NCBI GenBank assembly: GCA_021737905.1
Contig: JAIPDA010000094.1
Coordinates: 1-8,449, forward strand
Length of the DNA: 8,449 bases
From: Rhodoferax sp.
Lineage (GTDB): Bacteria; Pseudomonadota; Gammaproteobacteria; Burkholderiales; Burkholderiaceae_C
Direction: 5' to 3'
The translations under genes and the position numbers were made by a program. Shown here piece by piece: positions 1 through 6,389 of this stretch. A model generated the notes under the pieces. It made no database searches. It was not told where the DNA came from and was given only the letters and a program-made list of their open reading frames with translations. Each line of letters begins with the position of its first letter. The first letter of the stretch is position 1.

Positions 1-1307
1 ATGTCCAGGGTCTCGTCGTCAATGCGGGCGTGAAAGTCTTCAATGGTTTCAAACACCACAGCGCGACCGGTGTGCACCATGAGTGCAGGCGTGGCGGCGC
101 TGGGTTTGATGACCGCGCCACGTGGCGACAGGTTGCCGCGCAGCACAGCGATACCGGCTTTTTCTTTGAAGGGCGCAGACAGTGGCTTGATCACATCGGC
201 ATTGAAGTTCTCAGCGTCAGCGATGTTGGCGGCCACCGTCTGGCCATTGGCGGTGACGAGGTCCAGATGCAGGTGCTTGGAAATTTCCTTCATGACCACC
301 GGCAGGCCGCCGGCGTAGCAGAAATCTTCCATCAGGTACTTGCCTGAGGGCTGCAAGTTGACCAGGCAGGGCAGCTCGCTGGCCAGGCGGTCAAAGTCGT
401 CCACCGTGAGTTTGAGCCCCAGGCGTCCGGCAATGGCGATCAGGTGAATCACTGCGTTGGTCGAGCCGCCAATGGCTGCCAGGGTCTTGATGGCGTTTTC
501 AAAAGCTTCTTTGGTCAGGATTTTGGACAAGAGCTGGTCTTCATGCACCATGGCCACCGCGCGGCGGCCGGCCATGCGGGCCAGCACATTGCGCCGGCCA
601 TCGACGGCCGGGTAGGCGGCATTGCCGGGCAGGCCCACGCCCAGGGCCTCGACCATGCTGGCCATGGTGCTGGCGGTGCCCATGGTCATGCAGTGGCCGT
701 GGCTGCGGTGCATGCAGCTTTCGGCTTCAAAAAATTCCTGCAGCTTCAAGGTGCCGGCGCGCACCTGCTCACTCATGCTCCACACCCCTGTGCCAGAGCC
801 GAGCTCCTGGCCGCGCCATTTGCCGCTGAGCATGGGGCCGCCGCTCACGCCGATGGTGGGCAGGTCCACGCTGGCTGCGCCCATCAGCAGCGAAGGTGTG
901 GTTTTGTCGCAGCCCATCAGCAGCACCACGCCATCGATCGGGTTGCCGCGAATGCTTTCTTCCACATCCATGCTGGCCAGGTTGCGGTAGAGCATGGCGG
1001 TCGGGCGCAGCAAGGTCTCGCCCAGCGACATCACCGGAAACTCCAGCGGAAAGCCGCCGGCTTCGTAAACGCCGATCTTCACTTGCTCGGCAATGGTGCG
1101 AAAGTGGGAGTTGCAGGGTGTCAGTTCGCTGAAGGTGTTGCAAATGCCGATGACAGGCCGGCCGTCAAACTGGTCATGCGGCACACCCTTGCCTTTGACC
1201 CAGCTGCGGTACGCAAAACCGTCACGGTCCTGCCGGCCGAACCATTGCTGGCTGCGCAGCTCTTCGGGACGTTTTTTAGCGGGCGGCGGGGCTTTGGGGT
1301 CGGTCAT
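1..1307 (-). CDS. IlvD/Edd-family dehydratase, L-arabinonate dehydratase-like (partial, C-terminus outside window)
   Basis: Reading the minus strand from an ATG at 1307 gives 435 uninterrupted codons that run off the left edge; the family is usually about 570-600 residues, so roughly the last quarter is missing. The protein begins MTDPKAPPPAKKRPEELRSQ. Family motifs are clear: NTFSELTPCN with C65, GCDKTTP with C133, D134 and K135, and HGHCMTMGTAST with C206. These three Cys are the expected [2Fe-2S] ligands. Their spacing (68 and 73 residues) equals what I recall for characterised L-arabinonate dehydratase (C59, C127, C200). E97, D134 and K135 (carbamylated in relatives) would bind Mg2+. Such enzymes remove water from aldonic acids to give 2-keto-3-deoxy acids, in the cytoplasm. 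AAGGA lies 9 bases before the ATG. The gene diverges from the FCD regulator, so the two probably share an operator. Family is near certain; the exact substrate (L-arabinonate, D-xylonate, D-fuconate or similar) is inferred, and true amino-acid-pathway IlvD is less likely in this context. Confidence 0.93.
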   Translation of the reverse strand, partial: MTDPKAPPPAKKRPEELRSQQWFGRQDRDGFAYRSWVKGKGVPHDQFDGRPVIGICNTFSELTPCNSHFRTIAEQVKIGVYEAGGFPLEFPVMSLGETLLRPTAMLYRNLASMDVEESIRGNPIDGVVLLMGCDKTTPSLLMGAASVDLPTIGVSGGPMLSGKWRGQELGSGTGVWSMSEQVRAGTLKLQEFFEAESCMHRSHGHCMTMGTASTMASMVEALGVGLPGNAAYPAVDGRRNVLARMAGRRAVAMVHEDQLLSKILTKEAFENAIKTLAAIGGSTNAVIHLIAIAGRLGLKLTVDDFDRLASELPCLVNLQPSGKYLMEDFCYAGGLPVVMKEISKHLHLDLVTANGQTVAANIADAENFNADVIKPLSAPFKEKAGIAVLRGNLSPRGAVIKPSAATPALMVHTGRAVVFETIEDFHARIDDETLD

Positions 1308-1335
1308 TGGGGAAAGTCCTTAAGGAGAAGAACAT

Positions 1336-1365
1336 ATTATCGTCATACGATTGGACTTGTGAGAA
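1336..1365 (-). promoter_or_regulatory. Putative sigma-70 promoter of the IlvD/Edd dehydratase gene
   Basis: On the minus strand, TTCTCA (1365-1360, 4 of 6 matches to TTGACA) and GATAAT (1341-1336, 5 of 6 matches to TATAAT) are separated by 18 bases. Transcription would start near 1329, leaving a leader of about 22 bases with AAGGA before the ATG at 1307. The -10 box overlaps the inverted repeat at 1339-1351, as expected for repression by the adjacent FCD regulator. This is a visual match only. No equally good promoter was found for the plus-strand regulator gene. Confidence 0.45.
1339..1351. promoter_or_regulatory. Inverted-repeat operator matching the FadR/FCD GntR consensus
   Basis: The 13 bases ATCGTCATACGAT form a perfect 5-base inverted repeat around a 3-base centre. 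The core TCGTCATACGA satisfies TNGTNNNACNA, the known FadR-subfamily operator consensus, at every fixed position. It sits in the 70-base gap between the divergent dehydratase and FCD regulator genes, 27 bases before the regulator ATG and 32 bases before the dehydratase ATG, overlapping the proposed dehydratase -10 box. It is therefore well placed to control both directions. I saw no second copy upstream of the transporter or the enolase-type genes. Confidence 0.72.
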
Positions 1366-1377
1366 CTGGTAATAACC

Positions 1378-2121
1378 ATGATTAAAAATGTCCACGGCAA
1401 TACCGTTGACCACCTGGGCGAAGCCGTGGTGGCCGGACGTTATGCCGTGGGCGCAGCCTTGCCCCCCGAACCGCTGCTCTGCGCTGAGCTTGGCGTGAGC
1501 CGTACCGTGGTGCGTGAAGCGGTCAAGTCGCTGGTGGCCAAAGGGCTGATCAGTACAGGCCCGCGCGTGGGCACCCGTGTCCTGCCTGAAGAGCACTGGA
1601 ACTGGTTTGACCCCGATGTGGTCGCCTGGCAGTCCAAGGCCGGACTGACGCCCGGATTTTTGCGTGACCTGCAGGATTTGCGCCGCGTGGTCGAACCCGC
1701 TGCCATGCGCTTGGCCGCCGAGCGTGCCAGCGCACAAGATATAGCAGGCATTGAAGCGGCCTTTGCCGGCATGACGCAAGCAGTCCACAGCGGTGGGGAC
1801 TACATCACCCACGACCTGCGCTTTCACCAGGGTCTGCTGCGCGCCAGTGGCAACCGCATGCTGCAGCAAATGAGCAAAGTGCTGAGTGCCTTGCTGCGCA
1901 CCAGTTTTGAAATCTCTACCAGCCGCCCGGGCGGTCCGCGTTCCTCTCTTCATCTGCATCGTGCGGTGCTCGACGCCGTCATTGCGCATCAGCCAGATAC
2001 CGCGGAAACCGCCATCCGGGAGCTGATCGACGGTGCACACCAGGACATTGAGGAAGTTCTTTCTTCGCGCCGGCACCTGCCCAAGCTGGGCAAACCAGCC
2101 TCGCAACTCAAAGCAGCCTGA
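1378..2121 (+). CDS. GntR-family transcriptional regulator, FCD (FadR) subgroup
   Basis: This 247-residue protein has a winged helix-turn-helix at about residues 5-70 and an all-helical FCD ligand-binding domain at about 95-227, the normal length for the family. The DNA-reading helix follows LGVSRTVVREAVKSL (38-52), and the wing carries GPRVGTRV (61-68). In the FCD domain, D146 and H150 (DLRFH) and H194 (LHRAV) fit three of the usual metal/ligand-binding positions. The fourth, usually His about 22 residues later, appears to be L216 in IRELIDGAH. Sugar-acid regulators of this type are commonly repressors released by the substrate or a 2-keto-3-deoxy intermediate. The gene diverges from the IlvD/Edd dehydratase and lies 45 bases before the TRAP genes with no visible terminator, so it may be cotranscribed with them. 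The ATG at 1378 has no good Shine-Dalgarno, which would suit low expression. Family is sure; effector and targets are inferred. Confidence 0.93.
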   Translation: MIKNVHGNTVDHLGEAVVAGRYAVGAALPPEPLLCAELGVSRTVVREAVKSLVAKGLISTGPRVGTRVLPEEHWNWFDPDVVAWQSKAGLTPGFLRDLQDLRRVVEPAAMRLAAERASAQDIAGIEAAFAGMTQAVHSGGDYITHDLRFHQGLLRASGNRMLQQMSKVLSALLRTSFEISTSRPGGPRSSLHLHRAVLDAVIAHQPDTAETAIRELIDGAHQDIEEVLSSRRHLPKLGKPASQLKAA

Positions 2122-2156
2122 AGCGCCGGCAGCCAACCCATTCGCCCGTTTACCCT

Positions 2157-2169
2157 GGAGCTACTTTTG
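2157..2169 (+). promoter_or_regulatory. Ribosome binding site selecting a TTG start (TRAP small subunit)
   Basis: GGAG at 2157-2160 lies 6 bases before TTG at 2167. The next in-frame ATG is 22 codons further on, inside the first membrane segment, and would destroy it. The TTG is therefore the sensible start. Confidence 0.7.
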
Positions 2170-2712
2170 CAAGCCATCGTCCATTATTTTTTCAAACTGC
2201 TGGAGATACTGATCGTCGTCTTCGTGGTCGCCATGGTGGTGATGGTGTTCGGCAATGTGGTGCTGCGTTACGGCTTTAACTCAGGCATCAGCATCTCTGA
2301 CGAGATGTCGCGCTACTGTTTTATCTGGCTCACCTACGTGGGCGCCATGGTCGCCATGCGCGAGGGCGGTCACCTGGGGGTGGATTCTTTGATCAAGCAC
2401 CTGGGCCTGCGCGGTAAAAAGGTCTGCCTGTTCATGAGCGAATGCTTGATGCTGATGTGCAACGGCCTGTTTTTCCTTGGCACCTACAAAATGCATGATT
2501 TACAGGTGACTAATATTTCTCCAGTCGCCGGTATTTCGATGATCTGGGTCTATGGCATCGGCTACGTGGTCGGCATTGTCATGGGCATCATCAATTTGCG
2601 CGTGATCTACCGCCTGCTCACCGGCACCATCACAGAAAGTGAGTTGCTGCAGGTGGTTGAAGCAGAGGGTTTGCCCGACGCTGAAAAGCAGTTGAAGGAG
2701 GCCAAGGCATGA
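2167..2712 (+). CDS. TRAP transporter small membrane subunit (DctQ family)
   Basis: This 181-residue inner-membrane protein has four hydrophobic spans at about residues 10-30, 50-66, 88-108 and 125-146, the standard DctQ layout. Typical motifs are present: FGNVVLRYGF (28-37) after the first span, SRYCFIWLTYVGA (48-60), and GGHLGVD (67-73) in the following loop. DctQ proteins pair with the large DctM subunit to form the sodium-driven permease that receives substrate from a periplasmic binding protein. Translation starts at TTG (2167), supported by GGAG 6 bases upstream. The stop codon overlaps the start of the large-subunit gene by four bases (ATGA), indicating translational coupling. The C-terminal tail after residue 150 is charged and probably cytoplasmic. 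The family is clear; the substrate is inferred from the neighbours as a sugar acid rather than a C4-dicarboxylate. Confidence 0.93.
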   Translation: MQAIVHYFFKLLEILIVVFVVAMVVMVFGNVVLRYGFNSGISISDEMSRYCFIWLTYVGAMVAMREGGHLGVDSLIKHLGLRGKKVCLFMSECLMLMCNGLFFLGTYKMHDLQVTNISPVAGISMIWVYGIGYVVGIVMGIINLRVIYRLLTGTITESELLQVVEAEGLPDAEKQLKEAKA

Positions 2713-4007
2713 CCGTCACTGTATTTATCCTGAGTTTGCTGGCGGCCATGGCCATCGGCATGCCTATCGCTTATGCCTTGCTGGTCTGCGGCCTGACACT
2801 CATGGGTTATTTGTCGCTGACCAGCGGCCTGGTGACATTTGACAGCCAGATCCTGGCGCAGCGTTTTGTCGACGGCGCCGACAACTTTCCACTGCTGGCG
2901 GTACCGTTTTTCCTGCTGGCCGGCGAGTTCATGAACGCCGGCGGATTGAGCAGGCGCATTGTCAATCTGGCGATGGCCTGGGTCGGGCACTTTCGCGGTG
3001 GTCTGGGTTATGTCACAGTGATTGCGGCCGTCATCATGGCTTCCCTGTCGGGCTCGGCTGTGGCCGATACGGCAGCGCTGGCCGCTTTGTTGATTCCCAT
3101 GATGCGTGCAGCGGGCTACAACATCGGCAGGGCCTCCGGCCTGATTGCCTCGGGCGGCATCATTGCGCCTGTGATTCCACCCTCCATCGGCTTGATCATT
3201 TTTGGTGTGGCCGGCAATGTGTCCATCACCAAACTGTTTCTGGCCGGCATCGTGCCCGGCATCCTCATGGGTGTGGCCATTGGCTTGACCTGGTGGTGGG
3301 TGGCCAAAAAAGAAAACGTTCCACCGGGCCCGCGCGTCAGCACGTCGGATCGCCTGAAGATCACGGCTGAAGGCGGCTTTGCATTGGCGCTGCCGGTGCT
3401 GATCATCGGCGGTATGAAGTTCGGCGTTTTCACGCCGACCGAAGCTGCCGTGGTGGCTGCTGTCTACAGTTTTGTGGTGGGCATGTTCATTTACCGCGAG
3501 CTCAAGTTCAAAGCCTTGTACAGCTTGATCTTGTCAGCCGGTAAAACCACGGCCGTGGTGATGTTCCTGGTGGCGGCTGCCATGGTGAGCGCCTGGTTGA
3601 TCACGGTGGCCAATATTCCAACCGAGGTCGCCAATATGTTGTCGCCTTTCATGGACAACAAAATACTGTTGATGTTGGTCATGATGGTGCTGATTGTGAT
3701 CGTCGGCACGGCCCTCGACTTCACGCCCACGGTGCTGATCCTCACGCCGGTGCTCATGCCGGTGGTGCTCAAGGCCGGCATTGACCCGGTCTACTTTGGT
3801 GTGATGTTCATCATTAACAATGCCATCGGTTTGATCACCCCGCCCGTGGGCACCGTGCTCAATGTGGTTTGCGGTGTCGCCAAGATCAGCATGGATGACG
3901 CCTTCAAAGGGGTGCTGCCCTTTTTGCTGGCCCAATTGACCGTGCTGTTTTTGCTGGTATTGTTCCCCTCGATTGTGTTGGTGCCGCTCCAGTGGTGGAT
4001 GCGCTGA
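2709..4007 (+). CDS. TRAP transporter large membrane subunit (DctM family)
   Basis: This 432-residue, strongly hydrophobic protein is of full family length, with about a dozen membrane segments. It forms the transport core of the TRAP permease, moving substrate with sodium. DctM hallmarks are visible: PFFLLAGEFMN (66-76), SLSGSAVADTAAL (112-124), the re-entrant loop SGGIIAPVIPPSIGLI (148-163), TPTEAAVVAA (242-251), LDFTPTVLILTPVLMPV (336-352) and the second inverted-repeat loop IGLITPPVGTVLNV (373-386). The start ATG overlaps the small-subunit stop, and a strong AAGGAGG lies 7 bases upstream (2695-2701). The binding-protein gene follows after 49 bases. Q and M are separate genes here, not fused as in some sialic acid TRAPs. 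Family assignment is essentially certain; the transported compound is inferred. Confidence 0.96.
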   Translation: MTVTVFILSLLAAMAIGMPIAYALLVCGLTLMGYLSLTSGLVTFDSQILAQRFVDGADNFPLLAVPFFLLAGEFMNAGGLSRRIVNLAMAWVGHFRGGLGYVTVIAAVIMASLSGSAVADTAALAALLIPMMRAAGYNIGRASGLIASGGIIAPVIPPSIGLIIFGVAGNVSITKLFLAGIVPGILMGVAIGLTWWWVAKKENVPPGPRVSTSDRLKITAEGGFALALPVLIIGGMKFGVFTPTEAAVVAAVYSFVVGMFIYRELKFKALYSLILSAGKTTAVVMFLVAAAMVSAWLITVANIPTEVANMLSPFMDNKILLMLVMMVLIVIVGTALDFTPTVLILTPVLMPVVLKAGIDPVYFGVMFIINNAIGLITPPVGTVLNVVCGVAKISMDDAFKGVLPFLLAQLTVLFLLVLFPSIVLVPLQWWMR

Positions 4008-4044
4008 TTTTTTTGTTAATGTTCCCCCCCTCGTGTTTTTTATA

Positions 4045-4059
4045 AAGGAGACTTGTATG
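4045..4059 (+). promoter_or_regulatory. Strong ribosome binding site fixing the binding-protein start
   Basis: AAGGAG at 4045-4050 lies 6 bases before ATG at 4057. The reading frame stays open for 28 codons upstream into the end of the large-subunit gene, but the residues there are not signal-peptide-like. Starting at 4057 gives a textbook signal peptide, so this site decides the start. Confidence 0.85.
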
Positions 4060-5067
4060 TTCAAACGTAGAACCCTCGCTTCAGCCCTGGCTGCTGCTAC
4101 TTTGCTGGTCGCAACGTCCAGCTTTGCTCAATTTGCCGATCGCACCATCAAGTTCACCAATGGCGTGAACGAAGACCATCCCGTGGGCTTAGGCGTGAAG
4201 AAAATGCAGGAAGTGCTGGCGGCCAAGACCGGCGGCAAGCTCAAAATCAGTGCCTTCTGGGGCGGCTCTGCCGGCGGGGACTTGCCAGCCACGCAAGCTC
4301 TTCGTGCAGGCACGCAAGAGATGGTTTGCACCTCCAGCTCACCTTTGGTCGGCATCGTGAAGGAGCTGGGCGCATTTGACCTGCCTTTCCTGTTCCTCAA
4401 TGAAAAGGAAGCCGATGCCGTGCTGGACGGTCCGGCTGGCGTGTACTTCAACAAGAAGCTCGAAGAAGCTGGCCTGGTTAATCTGGCTTATTGGGAAAAC
4501 GGTTTTCGCAACCTGACCAACAGCAAGCGCCCTGTCACCAAGGTGGAAGACTTTGACGGCGTCAAAGTGCGCGTCATGCAAAACAACATCTTTATTGACA
4601 CTTTCAAGACTCTGGGCACCAATGCCGTTCCGATGGCCTTTGGTGAAGTGTTCACGGCGCTGGAAACCAAAACCATCGACGGCCAGGAAAATCCGTTTGT
4701 CACGATTGAGACATCCAAGTTCAATGAAGTGCAAAAGTTCCTGTCGGTCACGCGCCATGCGTACACACCTTTCCTGGTGCTTTACAGCAAGAAACTGTGG
4801 GACCAGTTGAGCGCGCAAGAGCAAGCCGTGCTGCGCGAAGCGGCCCGTGAAGGCCAGAAAGTCCAGCGCGCCGCGAATCGCACGCTCAATGAGAAATCTC
4901 TCGCTGCGCTGAAAACCAAAGGCATGCAGGTCAACGAGATCTCTCCGGCCGAGATGAAGCGTATTACAGACAAGATCCGCCCTGTCTATGACAAGAACAT
5001 TCCCACCATCGGTGCAGAAGCCGTTAACGTGGTCTGGGATGCCTTGAAGAAATCACGCGGCGGCTGA
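4057..5067 (+). CDS. TRAP transporter periplasmic substrate-binding protein (DctP family)
   Basis: This 336-residue protein has a classic Sec signal peptide: MFKRR, a hydrophobic stretch, then SFA|QF, with cleavage predicted after A24. The mature protein follows the DctP/SiaP fold. The conserved ligand-clamping Arg is R172 in KVRVMQN (170-176), which in characterised relatives forms a salt bridge with the substrate carboxylate. R151 in FRNLTNS and N212 in GQENP are also at conserved binding-site positions. The long helix at about 190-225 (FGEVFTALETKTIDGQENP) is typical. It captures the substrate in the periplasm and hands it to the DctQM permease encoded just upstream. It has the strongest ribosome binding site of the run and is followed by an intrinsic terminator at 5083-5118, consistent with higher expression of this subunit. 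The retained Arg points to a carboxylate ligand, and the neighbours suggest a sugar acid. Confidence 0.95.
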   Translation: MFKRRTLASALAAATLLVATSSFAQFADRTIKFTNGVNEDHPVGLGVKKMQEVLAAKTGGKLKISAFWGGSAGGDLPATQALRAGTQEMVCTSSSPLVGIVKELGAFDLPFLFLNEKEADAVLDGPAGVYFNKKLEEAGLVNLAYWENGFRNLTNSKRPVTKVEDFDGVKVRVMQNNIFIDTFKTLGTNAVPMAFGEVFTALETKTIDGQENPFVTIETSKFNEVQKFLSVTRHAYTPFLVLYSKKLWDQLSAQEQAVLREAAREGQKVQRAANRTLNEKSLAALKTKGMQVNEISPAEMKRITDKIRPVYDKNIPTIGAEAVNVVWDALKKSRGG

Positions 5068-5082
5068 AACGCCCGCTGATAC

Positions 5083-5118
5083 AGCCGCCGGGGTAAGTCC
5101 TGGCGGCTTTTTTCTTTT
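5083..5118 (+). terminator. Intrinsic terminator after the TRAP genes
   Basis: AGCCGCC (5083-5089) pairs perfectly with GGCGGCT (5102-5108), and the stem can extend inward through one G-T and two G-C pairs to a small loop. It is followed by six T (5108-5113), C, then four T. This is a strong rho-independent signal 15 bases after the binding-protein stop codon. It either ends the regulator-TRAP transcript or acts as a partial terminator lowering expression of the enzyme genes downstream. Confidence 0.85.
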
Positions 5119-5143
5119 CTTGATTGATTTGCCACAACCTCAC

Positions 5144-5157
5144 GAGGCCAAACCTTG
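5144..5157 (+). promoter_or_regulatory. Ribosome binding site selecting a TTG start (first enolase-type gene)
   Basis: GAGG at 5144-5147 lies 7 bases before TTG at 5155. The encoded start MKITNVETVR matches the usual first beta strand of the family and resembles MKIKSVKPFI of the next gene. The next in-frame ATG is at residue 36 and would delete the N-terminal strands. Confidence 0.7.
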
Positions 5158-6363
5158 AAGATCACCAACGTAGAAACTGTCCGGCTCGGCGAGTTCCCCA
5201 ACATCATCTGGGTGCGCATTCATACCGACGAGGGCCTGACCGGTCTGGGTGAAACCTTCATGGGCGCGGCGGCGGTCGAGGCCTATATCCATGAGTGGGT
5301 GGGCCCCAAGCTGATCGGCAAAGACCCGCTGGCCATCGAGTCGCGCAACCGCGACATCACGGGTTACCTGGGCTGGCGGGGTTCCGGTGCAGAAACGCGC
5401 GGCAACTCTGCCGTGGACATTGCACTGTGGGATATTTTTGGCAAAGCTGCCAACATGCCGGTCTACACCGCGCTGGGCGGCAAGAGCCGCGACGACATCC
5501 GTATTTACAACACCTGCGCCGGCTACCAGTACGTGCGCAGCACCACCAACCAGTCCAGTGCCAATTGGGGCATCGACGCCGCTAAAAAATCAGCCGGCCC
5601 TTACGAAGACCTGGAAGGCTTTCTCAACCGCGCCGGCGAGCTGGCCGAGTCGCTGCTGTCTGAGGGCATCACCGGCATGAAGATCTGGCCGTTTGACCCG
5701 GCCGCTGAAAAAAGCCATGGCCAGTACATCAGCAACGCCGACCTTGACCTGGCGCTCGAGCCCTTTCGCAAGATTCGCGATGCGGTGGGCGACAAGATGG
5801 ACATCATGGTCGAGTTCCACAGTCTGTGGCGTTTGCCCATGGCGCAAAAAATCTCGCGCGCCCTCAAGCCTTTCAATACTTTCTGGCATGAAGACGCGAT
5901 CCGCATGGACAGCCTGGATTTGCTCAAGCAGTACGCCAAAGACTGCGACGCGCTGATCTGCGCCAGCGAAACCCTGAGCTACAAATGGGGCTTCAAGGAC
6001 TACCTGCAAACCGGCGTCGCCGGCGTTGTGATGCCTGACCTGAGCTGGTGCGGCGGCCTGTCTGAGGGCCGCAAAATTGCCGCGCTGGCCGACGCATGGC
6101 AGCTGCCGGTGGCGCCGCATGACTGCACCGGCCCGGTGGTCTGGACTGCGTCCAGCCATTTGTCATTGCACGCGCCCAACGCCCTGGTGCAGGAAAGCGT
6201 GCGCGCTTTTTACACCGGCTGGTACAAAGAATTAGTCACTGAATTGCCGGTGGTTAAAAACGGCATGCTCAGCCTGGGCGATAAGCCGGGCCTGGGCCTT
6301 GAACTTCTGCCCGATCTGCATTTGCGCGCTGACGCCATCGTGCGCAACACCACCAGCGCCTGA
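5155..6363 (+). CDS. Enolase-superfamily protein, mandelate racemase subgroup (putative sugar-acid dehydratase, atypical active site)
   Basis: This 402-residue cytoplasmic protein has the N-terminal capping domain (about 1-120, with GLTGLGET and AVDIALWDIFGK) and a C-terminal TIM-type barrel. Barrel residues keep exactly the mandelate racemase spacing: E220, E246 and E272 (metal, 26 apart), then D295 (+23) and H322 (+27) as the His-Asp dyad. Two features are unusual. The first metal ligand is Glu in VEFHSLW rather than Asp, with H222 two residues later. The usual KxK on the second strand is K176-I-W178 in MKIWPFD. About 13 extra residues lie between K176 and E220 compared with mandelate racemase (44 versus 31). 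H222 and H322 could act as acid and base in dehydration of an aldonate or aldarate. The start is TTG, 87 bases after the binding-protein gene across a terminator. Dehydratase function fits the context, but racemase or another lyase activity is possible. Confidence 0.88.
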   Translation: MKITNVETVRLGEFPNIIWVRIHTDEGLTGLGETFMGAAAVEAYIHEWVGPKLIGKDPLAIESRNRDITGYLGWRGSGAETRGNSAVDIALWDIFGKAANMPVYTALGGKSRDDIRIYNTCAGYQYVRSTTNQSSANWGIDAAKKSAGPYEDLEGFLNRAGELAESLLSEGITGMKIWPFDPAAEKSHGQYISNADLDLALEPFRKIRDAVGDKMDIMVEFHSLWRLPMAQKISRALKPFNTFWHEDAIRMDSLDLLKQYAKDCDALICASETLSYKWGFKDYLQTGVAGVVMPDLSWCGGLSEGRKIAALADAWQLPVAPHDCTGPVVWTASSHLSLHAPNALVQESVRAFYTGWYKELVTELPVVKNGMLSLGDKPGLGLELLPDLHLRADAIVRNTTSA

Positions 6364-6389
6364 AGTCTTTCAACCCTACAAGGCCGACC

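Noticed and set aside
444..1385. Plus-strand open frame of 313 codons
   Set aside because: It is antisense to the IlvD/Edd gene. The product is His/Ala/Gly-rich low-complexity sequence with no family motifs, typical of a shadow frame in GC-rich DNA, while the opposite strand carries all Fe-S and Mg motifs.
1276..2136. Minus-strand open frame of 286 codons across the regulator gene
   Set aside because: It is antisense to the FCD regulator, overlaps the divergent promoter region, and has no domain signature.
3973..4056. Upstream extension of the binding-protein gene
   Set aside because: It would overlap the large-subunit gene and place 28 non-signal residues before a perfect signal peptide. 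AAGGAG with 6-base spacing supports the ATG at 4057.
4008..4056. T- and C-rich gap between large subunit and binding protein as a terminator or regulatory RNA
   Set aside because: T runs and a run of seven C are present, but no stem precedes them. It looks like a plain spacer with a strong ribosome binding site.
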